In this document: piece by piece, positions 1 to 11,567 of the stretch
How positions within the stretch are numbered: position 1 is the stretch's first letter
Layout: each line of letters begins with the position of its first letter
Assembly (NCBI GenBank): GCA_951804985.1
Contig: OX638133.1
Coordinates: forward strand, 53,596,622-53,660,621
From: Dryomyza anilis
Taxonomy: Eukaryota > Arthropoda > Insecta > Diptera > Dryomyzidae
DNA length: 64,000 nt
Direction of reading: 5' to 3'
The notes under the pieces: model-generated
Seen by the model: the letters and a program-made list of their open reading frames with translations, nothing else
Told to the model about the DNA's origin: nothing
Databases searched by the model: none
Translations under genes and position numbers: made by a program

Positions 1-82
1 GGTGTGCAAGAATCGGCCATACGTTGTAAAACTGTTACGCGAAGAAAAATTTTGAGTCTACCCGCAATCAGGGAAACTGTTA

Positions 83-786
83 GTGGCCCAGAATAGTCCA
101 ATTATCTGGGAACCCAAGACAAGTTGCGACATCAGGCCAACGAAGATAGGAATTGTGAATCAGACGCCGTGTGCGGCAGTGGATACGTTCGCTATCAATG
201 GTAGGAAAATGGTAGATAATTTTTGTTCACACATTTTGTTCACGTATACGTATACACGTATATTGTATACGTTGGACGTTTTCGGCATAGTAGCATTAAC
301 AGCAAAAAATAATTTTTATGATTGCATAATAAATAGGATATGTATAAAAGAAAATAAGAAGAAATTAAATGATTTGAATACTTCATGAATGGATAGCATA
401 AATAAAAATATGAGTAAATATATTAAAAACATTAAGGAATTAAAATTAAGATTATATACAAAATCAAAGAAAAATCGCATTATTTATAGTAGACATGGGG
501 AATTCAGACAGATATCAAAATTAAATGATATTATAGAAATTCCTTGTAAGCAAGCGAAAAATGGGAAACTAATATTACTAGTAGATTCTGGTGCAGACTC
601 TAGCTTGGTAAAGTGGAGTGCATTAGATAATAAACTAAAGAGAAATTTAAAAGACACAAAAGATCTAAGCGGAGCATTTGGGGGACATGTGACTAACGTT
701 ACAGAATCAGGGAGTTCCAGCAGACGGTATACTTGGACGAGATAATCTATGGAACCACGCAATCATCAATGCAGTGGAAAAGGGAT
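83..786 (+). pseudogene. Broken Gypsy-type pol, N-terminal and protease part
   Basis: This is the start of a pol reading frame homologous to copies A and B further right but on the opposite strand. The first residues (IIWEP...IR..K..IVN) align with the pol frame just after the gag overlap in A and B. A hydrophobic stretch follows, and then the aspartic protease core LILLVDSGADSS near 570-605. An in-frame TGA at 386-388 interrupts it. A small deletion inside the protease then shifts the frame, because PADGILGRDN continues in another frame to about 786, where the sequence jumps to integrase. RT and RNase H are missing. It is a dead, older family member. Homology is seen by comparison within the window. 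Confidence 0.85.
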
Positions 787-1727
787 TATAGGTGGAAGGG
801 TATGCAAAAACAAATTAAAGAGTATGTAAAAAATTGCCCTAAATGTCAAGTTAACAAAAGTTCTAAGCTAACAAAAATGCCAATGGTCTTGACAGATACA
901 CCAACGCGCCCATTTGATAAAGTTTATATGGACTTAGTAGGAATTTTACCCGAGACAGTATCTGGCAATAAATACATTTTAACATTTCAAGACGATTTTT
1001 CAAAATATATGTGCTATGTAGCAATACCAGACGCAGAAGCAAGCACAGTGGCTAAAGCATTTTATGATGAAATTATAACACGCCACAATATTCCGAAAAT
1101 TCTAGTAACTGACAATGGCTCTAATTTCGTGTCAAAGTTATTTTCTGATACATGCAAATTATTGGGTATTAAAAAAATGCACATTACACCCTATCACCCA
1201 CAGGCCAATGGATCATTAGAACGTAGTCACAGACCATTAGCAGAATATTTGAGATGTTTTGCTAAGGAGGATGGTTCCAATTGGGATTAATGGTTAAATT
1301 CGACAATGCATGTCCATAATAATACGATGCATGTGTCAACTGGGCAAACACCTTTCCGAACACTATATGGTTATGATTATGATATGCCAACTAATTTGAA
1401 ACGTAAAGTTTCACCACTATATAACGCCGATGATCATAACAAAATATTAAAATATCAAATACAGCGGGCGCATGAAATAGTGGGACGAAATCAAGAAAAG
1501 GTAAAAGAAAAATCTAAAACAAGCTACGATAAATCATTAAATCCCATTGAGTTTCAAATTGGGGAAATGGTTGTAATGAAGAATCAAAATAGGAAAAATA
1601 AATTTTCACCAATATGGTAGGGCCCTATAAGGTTTTGTCCGTCACTACCCCCGTGACAACGACAATATTAATAAAAGGAAAGGAAAAGAAAATACACAAC
1701 AATTTGTTGAAAAAATACCATAATTAG
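787..1727 (+). pseudogene. Broken Gypsy-type integrase
   Basis: This is the C-terminal part of the same degraded element. It begins at the second half of the HHCC zinc domain (NCPKCQ) and runs through the catalytic core: MDLVG with the first Asp, TDNGSNF with the second Asp, and NGSLERS with the Glu. The chromodomain-less tail resembles A and B through GPYKVLS and HNNLLK. A CAA-to-TAA-type nonsense change lies at 1288-1290, where A and B have Gln. One missing base near 1618 gives TGGTAG and shifts the frame before the last 35 codons, which end at 1725-1727. Residues are about 85-90% like A and B by eye, so it is an older relative. It cannot make an active integrase. Confidence 0.88.
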
Positions 1728-3400
1728 AAATTGATGTATTAATTGTTACGTACGTATTGTTGTGTACGAAATTGAGATATTGAACAAATAGCTAAGTACT
1801 GCTGAGCGTAGAAAACTAGCATAAAAATTTTGAATTGTAAAGTGAATTATGAAATTATGGTTGAATTATTAATTTTAAATTAAAATATAATGAAAAGTAG
1901 ATTTTGATGAATTGAATTTTGAATAAATAAAGAATTATTAATTTATGTTAATTGCTGACGAGCAAATAAATGACAAGTAGGTTTTTTTTATAGCTAAAAA
2001 ATGCTCCAAATGATATATAGGAAAAATATGATTGAATTAAGACAAGAAATAATATTATAAAAAATATATAAATACGTTTACTACGAATGAAAAATAGGTT
2101 TTTAGAGCTAGAATATGCTCCAAAAGAGATTATTATGATTGACTTAATTGATTAAAGAAATATTATAAAAATTATGAGAAAATGCATACAACAGTTGCAA
2201 AATGCATACAAGACTTTTTAGAGTTAGCAAATGATCCAATTGTTATGTTGATATTTATTTTATTAAAGCAGCTAAGTATTACTTCGGGTAATTTACTAGC
2301 CTGTGCAATAAATTATGAGTTTATGTTGAATGGAAGAAAAAAAAATTTAGAAATTGAAGTTGAGGAAATAAATATGTATAAAACAAAAATATAGTTAAAA
2401 GATATAAATTATTAAATAATATAATTGTATTAAGGATAGAAACAAATGAGAACGGCAATTACATTTTATGTAGGGATTCGATGTTCTCTTCGAAAAGAGT
2501 CGACATCCGTAAGACTTTATGGTAATCTTAATCTTAAATAGTTTGAAAAGAACAGCAGCAAATTGTTTTTAAGCATTTCACTAAATACGACGAATACTAG
2601 TCTGCAACTTGATCAATTGCATACGTGTATTACGAATCGTATTAGGTGAACTCGAGCGAAAACTTAAGATGATCACTTAAGTTTCATTAGAGATTGCGAT
2701 AGAATGAAAAATAAATAAAAATAAAAATTGCATATATGTCGAATGAGCATTTTTTAAAATAAACAGCTTAAAAATAAGCTAAACTTCACAAGGTTTAAAA
2801 CAAAAAAAAGTGTAAGATGTTTTACTTGTAGAATATGTTATTCAGATAAAATAAATTCTGTTAGAATTATGAATAAATTAATATTTTTTTTTCTCTTCTG
2901 GAAAAATGTTTATGAAACAACAAAACCAATATACGTATTTATTATGCTGATTAGTTTAATAGATATTAAAATATAAAAATATAAACTTAAATAAATATGT
3001 TATATAACACATGTATTTTGTACATACCACAACTTATATTGTAAAATATTAACACAAACTATAAGATAATGTCAAACTTCGTAATATAAGAGAATGTTAA
3101 TTTATAAGAAAAATGTGTTTATTTTTATTTTATAAAATTTTAAAGTACAGTATTATATAAGGTAATATATGAATGATAATTTTGATAGAGATATATCGAT
3201 GTTATTATATGAATATAATTATGTTTTATAGACACTTAAATATGTTAGTGATTGTAATGATGAATACACGAAAATGATTAGATTTAAGTAAAAATAATTA
3301 TAGCAACGAAATCTCATTGAATACTAAAAATATTGTGACAGTAATTAGATATAGTTTTATTAGAAAAATAAGTTGGCAATAATATGGCTAATCCTGCTCA
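1728..3400. other. AT-rich stretch after the broken pol, probably its 3' region
   Basis: There is no convincing gene. By position this should be the 3' untranslated part of the degraded element. It holds a diverged direct repeat, about 1978-2063 and 2094-2178, sharing 'TAGGTTTTT', 'ATGCTCCAAA' and 'TATGATTGA'. The rest is A/T runs. I could not find a matching LTR. Confidence 0.4.
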
Positions 3401-3670
3401 TTGTGAGGGTCCAGGTAGATTCAATTCACAGACCGACAGCGTTGGAGCAGCATTCACTCGTGTTCGATCGGAAAACGATATAGGGATCTACAGGGCGGAG
3501 TGAACAGTAATCACGAAATTTGTTGTAACTGACTCAAGCGAACAATTGTAGTTAACAGATGACTTCGTGTCAAGGGTACAGGGTTCATGCACAGGAAACG
3601 AATGGTTGCGGAAAACCTACGATACGCGTAAAACATACGGAAAACATATGCGTTAAACTACGTCAAACAT

Positions 3671-3850
3671 ATGATAGAGCAACAAGTAACGGTGATGGCC
3701 AGTAATTACGACAGGTTGTCCAGAACGTTGCAAGCAACCATTAATGAGATAGAGGGGTTGCGTGTTGGAATGAACGCTACACTAGAGGAACTCACCAGAA
3801 TTAAACAAAATCACATAAGGAGATGGCATCAATTGAATTCGCTATCATAG
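3671..3850 (+). pseudogene. Short coiled-coil ORF, possible gag debris
   Basis: A 59-codon ATG-started frame rich in Glu, Leu, Arg and Asn with heptad-like spacing (SNYDRLSRTLQATINEIEGL) ends at a TAG. It is followed at 3939-4154 by a 71-codon frame containing LSELTVELKIMY. The pair looks like debris of a retroelement gag: an N-terminal coiled coil, then a helical capsid-like part. The family is not identifiable by eye. The alternative is chance ORFs in non-coding DNA. Confidence 0.3.
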
Positions 3851-4781
3851 TGTTGAAATAAAGAAGATTGTGAACACAAATCTGAAAAAGCTCCAGAAAC
3901 AGAACCATAAAGTTAGCTAGAATGAATCTGAGCATAGCATGTTGCACCCGGACGTTTTGGGCCAAGCGTTGCTGAGCGAATTGACAGTGGAACTGAAGAT
4001 AATGTACGAATCACAGTGGTTCTTAAAGAACATATTGAATTTACACATCGAAGCTAAAGCGACATCGCAATGTAGTGTCGGAAGCAAGTTAGACGGAGTC
4101 AGGAGCAGTCGGGACCCCGAGAAGTATTCTACTCAGGGGCTCCTAGATCTGTGAGATCGATGACGGCTTCACTAACAAATAAGATGGTGCGAACCGCAGT
4201 CCGAAGGAAAGAAGACAAGTACAAACAACTCATATCTGGAACTTGAAGAACCAGTATCGCTACCACATATGAAGATCGATTAACCATGCCAATAGTGACG
4301 AGAGTTATGTTTATAGCAGAGCCCGCCAATATACCAACGGAGACCGACCACGATATCTTGACAACAACATCTGTAATACATAGACAAGGTGATTGCGGAG
4401 CAGAAGTATGCGGTTATGTATGTATTAAGTATCGGTAGTATGTTTGTATTGTACAGTAGTGTAAGGTATTGGTATGAGATGACACACCTTTTGGTCGATG
4501 CCAAAATAAGCGGCGACAATTTACTTAGTCAGCAATTGTAACTATAAACCAAATTCGCAGCAGCGTCAAGTTGCTAGCTTGAAGAAAATAAGCACGTGGT
4601 GCAATTTGTTTGTAAACAAAGATGACTTCAATTCAATGACTTTGCGATGGTCTAAATTCAATGTCATCGCGGGTTGCTGATTATGCAAGAGTTGCTTTCA
4701 CGGTCAGCGTTAAGAAGTCGAGTTGTGGATCGAACTTGAGTTCTTTACGGAACTTGTGATTGGTTAAAATGATGCTTCTGG
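3851..4781. other. Left flank of the tandem retroelement, unassigned
   Basis: Apart from the frame at 3939-4154 noted with the previous entry, I see no gene. The last 30 bases (from TGATTGG at about 4758) form the first half of a roughly 46-bp imperfect tandem repeat. Its second half resumes at 26386, after the inserted retroelements. Confidence 0.35.
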
Positions 4782-4785
4782 GCAT

Positions 4786-5549
4786 TGTTGCGGGCTCCAG
4801 GGGTCCTTTTGTACTTGCCTTTATTAATGAAACCGTCAGTGACAATATTCCCTCGAAGTCCACAATTCTTTCCTAACAATTATTATTAAATAAAAACGCA
4901 AGGATATTTTAGACTTGCTTTATACTTTTATTAATTATTTTTAAGTATTTTTACAAGCTTGAGTTTAAACTGAAAACACGTCTGCACTCTAAGGCAGTTA
5001 AAATCATAATGATTAAAAACTAAACTTAACCTCTACTCATCACCTCGGTATCGTGCGACTCACGAACCCCTTGCTTATACTTATTTCTTAAAACACAACT
5101 CATAAATGCAAGCAAGCATATTCTTAAATCTACGTACTACTAAAAACCTCATGAACCCCACATCAGATATTTACTAATATTGTGAAATCATTAACTGAGA
5201 AAATTTCAATGTGCTAAATTCTTAATTGGTTCCCATGCTGGCGTTAGTCTTGACTTAAATTACAACCAATGCTTTTGTTGTTGCTTTTAAACAGACGGCA
5301 CACTTGCTAGCGTGTGCCTCGGATCCAATTGCAACCAGTGCATTTTTCGTTGCTTTCAAGCGGACTTAATTTTATATCCTGAAAGTATGCACTCATAAAC
5401 ATTATGTACTTGTTCCAGTTACGTCGTAGACGTTATGTTAAGTTAACATGCATCTGTTATTGTGCTTTTAGATTTGATCTTTATGTGCATACTGGTTATG
5501 TGCAGGCTTTCTTAAATACAACAAAAAAAAACGTTTCTGATTCACAACA
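4786..5549 (-). repeat. Left complete LTR (3' LTR of copy A)
   Basis: It is bounded by TGTTG...CAACA on either strand and is 764 bp long. On the minus strand a TATA box (ATATAAAAT, 5377-5369) lies about 170 bp into U3, and an AATAAA polyadenylation signal lies at 4825-4820. Compared with the right LTR it has an extra ~10 bp (TTTTTAAGTATTTTTAC context near 4940) and a few substitutions. At three such sites the middle LTR matches this one, not the right LTR. Confidence 0.92.
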
Positions 5550-5569
5550 TTCTTCCCCCCTTATTTTAA
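5550..5569 (-). other. Polypurine tract of copy A
   Basis: On the minus strand TTAAAATAAGGGGGGAAGAA directly abuts the 3' LTR. It is the expected plus-strand DNA priming site. The same tract recurs at 17174-17193 for copy B. Confidence 0.85.
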
Positions 5570-6850
5570 GAAAAAATTATTATTAAAAATATAATAGTTT
5601 TTTCTTTTACATCATTAATATTTCAATATATTTCTTAATTTATTTAAAAATAATATTTAAAATCAATAATTATTTTTCATATTATTATAATTTATTTTAC
5701 TTATTTTCATTTTAAGAATCTTATTAATGCTTATCTTCGTTACTCAATTACTTAATTAATGGTCGTAGTTTTAGTGATATTTATATACTTTATGTAACGT
5801 TAAAAAAAAAATCTATAACATTACAAGTCACTGAACGTTGCAATTGACAAAGCAGTAGTTGATCAAGTTACCGCTTTGCAATCGCTGCGTTCCGTGTTGC
5901 TCTGTTGTTTTTCTTGTTTATTCATCTAAGTCATTAAATGCTTTAATTTGTGCAACGATTTGTTTTTTTTTTTTTTTTTTTTTTTGATATTTATTGAAAA
6001 TAAGTCATTTAATTTTTGTTGAGTTATTTTAGTTATTGTTTATATTTATAGTTTTCATATTTTTAATGTTTCTTCAAGTTTTTCTTTACTTATTTCTAGT
6101 CTATTTAATTATACAATAAAAATGTAGTTGTGTCTTCTATTAATTTAAAACATAAACTGCTGTGATCGCTAGTTCTGTTACTCTCTGCTTACGTGTATAG
6201 GTTGGCTGGCTGCATTTTATTTGTTTCTGTCATTGATCGAAAAACATTGTTGTCATCATTTATTCTCATCTTTCGTCTTTATTTTCTAAGCTTTGTTAAA
6301 TTTGATGTCTTCTATGTTGCGTTGTTTTTTCAGTCAAATTGAATCGTATTTTGTTGAGAGCAGATACTAAAATTGGTAGTTTTGTAATTTTATATTTCTG
6401 GATATTAATACGAATTTGTCTTCTTTAAATGTTTTAAGAGTTCTTGTAGCGAAATTGTCATCTTCGGAAATCATCTTTAATTATACCTACATGTTGTTGT
6501 TTGATGTTGTTCTTTTATATTTCACTTGTTGTACATTATTTGAATATTTGAAGTTCTTAGTGTTTTTAATTTTCGTCTTCTCTTTTAAGAAATTATGTTC
6601 TTTTGTTGAAGAAATTGTCAGCATAATGTGTGAAATGTTGTTGATTTAGTACAATTATGATAACTTTGTTGATGTGTCAAATTTCTTTTTCCATAAGGTT
6701 AGCATTGACAGCTGAATAAGTGTATATGGAAGAGCTCCTTCAACTTATTTACAAAATATTAGCTTGTTCCTTGAGTGACAAAATTGTTATCTTTTAATTA
6801 TATGCACGTAAAGATGTAAAATGTTGTTGCTTCTTTATGGTAGAATAGTT

Positions 6851-9800
6851 GGGGACTATGGGGGCGATTATCACAAGGCAACGTGTCTGAGTGCTTCAAC
6901 ATGGCGAAGCCAGCGCAATCCTTGTCGGTGTCGTCTCAAGTCAACTCACTGGTCACCAGAATTGACAAATTGTCAAATGGTGACACCTCCACTTCGGTGG
7001 AAGTCCTCCTCGTGGAAGTCCCTGGAAACGGCGCTCTACACCACCCGGTGTAGAAGTCGGCTAAAGTGAGTGGCGAGCATCTCCCTCAGAGTGAGGGTTC
7101 GTGCGTTGGGTTTGGGTCCCACCACGGAAAAAACCTATGCGCCCAATGAAAACAAAAAAGAAGCCTCGGATAACGACCGATTACAACGATGACGACCCAC
7201 GCAAACGTTTTAAGGACCATGATTTACGGATATGCACCTGGAATGTCCGGACCCTTTATAGGGAAGGTGCCTCCATCCAGCTGGCAGATGTCCTCGAAAA
7301 ATATAAGGCTGACATCACCGCTATCCAGGAGATGCGATGGACGGGACAGGGCTGTTCGAAACAAGCGTCCTGTGATATCTACTACAGCTGCCATGCGGAG
7401 AGACACGAATTTGGATGTGGATTTGTGGTCGGCAAGAGACTCCGCCACCTTGTCTCTAGGTTCACGCCCGTGGACGAAAGGCTGGCAACAATCCGCATCA
7501 AGGCTAAATATTTCCATATCAGCCTAATTTGTGCACACGCTCCGACGAACGAGAAAGATGACGAGACAAAAGAGCGCTTCTACGAGCGCCTAGACAACGC
7601 ATACGAGCGCTGCCCCCGCCACGATATCAAAATCGTGCTAGGCGATTTTAACGCCAAGGTGGGCAGAGAAGCCATCTATTGTCCCACAATCGGAAAATTT
7701 AGCCTCCATGCCAACACTTCCGATAACGGAACGAGGCTAATCGACTTCGCCGCAGCACGAAACATGGTAGTTAGTAGCACTAGATTCGAACATTTCGATA
7801 TCCACAAGGCCACATGGTTGTCGCCCGATCAAAAAACTCGAAATCAAATTGATCACGTTGTGATTGACGGAAGGCACTCTTCAAGCGTGATGGACGTACG
7901 CACTATCCGAGGTGCCAATATGGACTCGGATCATTACCTTGTAGCAGCCAAGGTCCGCACACGCTTAAGCGCTGCGAAGAACGTACGGAACCAAACGCAG
8001 AGAAAGCTAGACGTCGGAAAGCTGCAATCACAACAGACAACGCAAGCCTTTTCCACTCGACTCTCACACCTGCTTAGACAAAGCACTCCTCCTCTCGATG
8101 ATATAAGCGCGCAGTGGAATCATATCTCCTGCTCTATGCGTACGGCTGCCGAAGAGGTGCTTGGATTCCAACGCCCCCTGAGGAATCAGTGGTATGACCA
8201 AGAGTGTCGCGTGGCCACTGCAGAGAAAGACGCTGCGTACAAATCCACCCTGCAGTCAGTAGCTACGCGAGCTGCGAAGGAGCGATACAAAGAGAAGAGG
8301 AGGGAAGAGAGACGTCTTTTCAGGCGTAAAAAAAGCGAGGCAGAAAGACGTGAGTGTGAGGAGATTGAGATGCATGGGGACAGGAATGAGGCTCGAAAAT
8401 TCTTCGAGAAAATAAGACGCCTAGCCGGAGGTTCGAAATCCGGAGCCTCTTCCTGTAAAGATGAGAACGGAAATCTAGTGACAGATATCCAGAGCACACT
8501 GAAAATATGGAGGGATCACTTCTCTAAACTGCTGACCGGTGATGATGACCTCAATTCCACCGATAGAGAAGCAAACCCGGCAACCCCAGTACTTGATGAC
8601 GACGTTGAGATTCCGCCACCCGACCATGACGAGGTCAGAACAGCCATTGCTCGGCTGAAAAACAACAAAGCCGCAGGTGCTGATGGCCTGCCTGCTGAAT
8701 TGTTTAAGACCGGAGGCGAAGAGCTAATAGAGAGCATGCACGAGCTCGTAAGCAGAATATGGTCGGATGAAAGCATGCCAAGTGACTGAAACCTCAGTGT
8801 ACTCTGCCCAATCCTTAAGAAAGGGGATCCCATTATCTGCGCCAACTACCGTGGGATCAGCCTACTCAATATCGCATACAAGGTTCTATCGAGCGTATTA
8901 TGTGAAAGACTGAAGCCCATCGTCAACAGACTGATTGGACCTTATCAGTGCGGCTTCAGACCTGGAAAGTCCACCATAGACCAGATTTTCACATTGCGCC
9001 TAATCCAGGAAAAGACCCTAGAAAAACAGATCGACACCTACCACCTATTAGTCGACTATAAAGCCGCCTTCGACACTCCGATAAGGGAACGATTATACGC
9101 CGCAATGTCTGAGTTCGGTATACCTGCGAAACTTCTAAGGCTTTGCAGGATGACCCTGAGCAACACACGTTGCTCAGTGAGAATAGGAAAAGACCTCTCC
9201 GAGCCATTTCATACCGAACGAGGTTTCAGACAGGGTGACTCCCTATCGTACGACTTTTTTAACTTATTGATGGAGAAAATAGTTCGAGCTGCCGAACTCC
9301 GTCAAAGCGGCACTATCCTCAACAAAAGTGTCATGCTGCTCGCATATGCCGACGATATTGATATCATTGGCAGGAGCACACGAGCAGTCAGCGCAGCATT
9401 CTCCAGATTGGAGAAAGAGTCGCGTCGAATGGGTCTAGCGGTGAACGAGGACAAGACGAAGTTCCTTGTGTCAACAAGCAAAAAAGAGTCCGTGCGTCTT
9501 GGACAAAAAGCTGATTTTGACACCCACAAGTTCGACATTGTGAAGGACTTCGTCTATCTGGGATCCAGCGTAAACAGCAACAACGACGTCAGCCTGGAGA
9601 TCAAACGGAGAATAACTCTTGCCAACAGGTGCTACTTTGGGCTCAGTAGGCAATTGAGAAGCAGAGCCCTCTCTCGCCGGACAAAAATAACGCTCTACAA
9701 GTCACTCATCATGCCCGTCCTACTTTATGGTGCAGAAACATGGACGCTGGCCACCACCGATGAGAGAGTACTGGGAGCGTTCGAGAGAAAGATTCTCCGT

Positions 9801-10170
9801 AAAATCTTTGGCCCTATCTGCTTTGCTAACGAGTATCGAATCAGGATGAACCACGAGCTATATGAGTTATTCGACGACATTGACATAGTCAAGCGCATCA
9901 AGATCCAGCGGCTTCGCTGGCTAGGTCATGTCGAACGAATGGATGAAAACACTCCAGCCAAGAAGGTGCTTGAATCGAAACTCGAAGGTGGACAGCGTAG
10001 AAGAGGGCGTCCAAATCTGCGTTGGAAAGACCAAGTTGAGGACAACCTGGCAACGCTTGGTATTTCTAACTGGCGTCAGCGCGCGCAAAGCAGATCCGAC
10101 TGGCGCGGCTTCATCTCAGCGGCCAAAACCGACCCACGGTTGTAAGGGCCATTTAAGTAAGTAAGTAAGT
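6851..10170 (+). mobile_element. RTE-clade non-LTR retrotransposon (LINE)
   Basis: The insertion is defined exactly by comparison with copy B. B reads GGTAGAATAGTCACAACTTT, while A is split there by 3.3 kb. The length, the apurinic-type endonuclease plus RT in one ORF, the GHVERMDE...RRRGRP C-terminal motif and the short (TAAG)n 3' tail fit the RTE clade. No target duplication longer than one or two bases is visible, which is unusual for a LINE. It is codirectional with the window, opposite to its host element. Confidence 0.9.
7137..10145 (+). pseudogene. RTE endonuclease-reverse transcriptase, one nonsense change
   Basis: The first ATG of the long frame is at 7137; the frame is open further upstream from a GTG at 7101. 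The order is endonuclease (ICTWNVRTLYREG at the start, QEMRW, then MDSDHYLVAAK near 7920-7950), a charged linker, RT (NNKAAGADGLPAELFK near 8660, GFRPGKST near 8950, LLAYADDIDIIG near 9345) and the RTE C-terminal domain (RLRWLGHVERMDE, GRPNLRW). A TGA at 8787-8789 stands where a Trp is expected, in the same frame as the rest. The product is therefore split just inside RT. Otherwise the frame is intact, so this is a fairly young insertion. It would nick DNA and reverse-transcribe its own RNA if it were functional. Confidence 0.9.
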
Positions 10171-11567
10171 CACAACTTTGCTGATTTGACGAGCTTCAAC
10201 ATTCATGTTTATAGTGAGCTCCTTTCTTTTAATTAAACATGTTATTGATGTACAATTGCTGTTGTCAGCGCCACGCCTCTCACATGTTTCTTTATCATTC
10301 TTCTCTTGTACTTCATTACATAATATTACCATTTCAGACCTTTACCCAACAAAATTAAACGATCTTCTTTGACAATTAAAATTTGAACTTAGTGTCTACT
10401 GCGTCGAATTTTATTGTTTGGTGGACTGCTAGTTATTCTTCTTCTTCGTGCATGTTTTATTTCTTTGTTGTGGATGAAATGCATTTCTAGAGCCAGGATT
10501 ATTATTAAAAATACTTATTACTTTGTATTGTTTACTATAACTTTATCAATAATTTATATTTAACATCATTTTTACTTTCAGTATTCATAATCTTTGTTTA
10601 TGTTACCTTACATCATAGTATTAAAATTTTATATTTTAATTGTATATTTATATCGAACATTTTACTTATGCCACTGTGTACATATTTTATTTTACTTTAA
10701 AATCTTTAATTTTTTTTTTCTTAATATATAGAACTTCTTATATTTATAATTTCATTAGCACATGAATCAATGCTAATTATTTTCAAAAATACTTAGCTAT
10801 TTATTCATGCACTAATTTATGAATTTAATTATTATTGCCAATTTTCAATAATGGTAAGCGCGCGCGATTTATGCATAACTACTTTTGTACATTCAATAGG
10901 TACATATATATTTTCATTACCGTGTAATGATCACATTTAAAACGTTTGTTAATTTTGTTAGATTGTGTATTGTATTTTTTTTTTCTTATCATTCAATTAT
11001 TGTTCAAATTTTTACGCTGCATTAACGTATTTCGTTTCATTTTCGGTACATTAGTGCATTGTTCCTAGATGCAAAATGATGAATTGCATTTTATCGCTTA
11101 TAACATTAGCTCCTCACTTCTATATGTGCTCCACTTTAGTGTGTGCTACGCTAACACCTATCTATACTTCAAGTGCAATGATCTTTCTGTTGCCTGTTTC
11201 CATTGAAAATGATCTTGACAATGAAACTGAAGTACTGACCTATATCAATTATAGTGACAATGTATATTTTATTGCTTTGGCAAATTCGTACTGAATTATT
11301 GTTTATGAAATATCTAATATAATCTTCTTTATACTTTATTCCTTTCTCATTTAATACATGATCTAATGCTAGTCATCTTCTAAAATTAATACATAGCTAT
11401 TTCCTCATGCACTTATTTAGATTTTAAAAACATATTTTCTAAAAAAAAATATTTACGCGTACTTTATTTACGTTGTTTGCAATATTATGCATTGCGGTTA
11501 ATGATCATTATGAACTGTTGGTTCAGTTATTAATTTCGTTGTTTTTGTTCGTTCGATTGTGTATAAC

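Larger units (their letters stand above)
5570..11567 (-). other. Long 3' untranslated region of copy A, split by a LINE
   Basis: Without the LINE (6851-10170) this is about 2.68 kb between the pol stop and the polypurine tract, AT-rich and without a sense ORF. It matches 17194-19826 of copy B nearly base for base. Differences include a longer T run near 5961-5985 and about 30 bp at 11027-11067 that B lacks. A plus-strand antisense ORF (11076-11294) is shared with B but resembles nothing I know. Confidence 0.75.

Noticed and set aside
4129..4863. Minus-strand ORFs at 4129-4863
   Set aside because: No domain or codon pattern supports coding, and the last one runs across the LTR boundary.
7224..7517. 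Antisense and alternative-frame ORFs over the LINE (7189-7527, 8186-8497, 8516-8845 and others)
   Set aside because: They are shadows of the endonuclease-RT frame.
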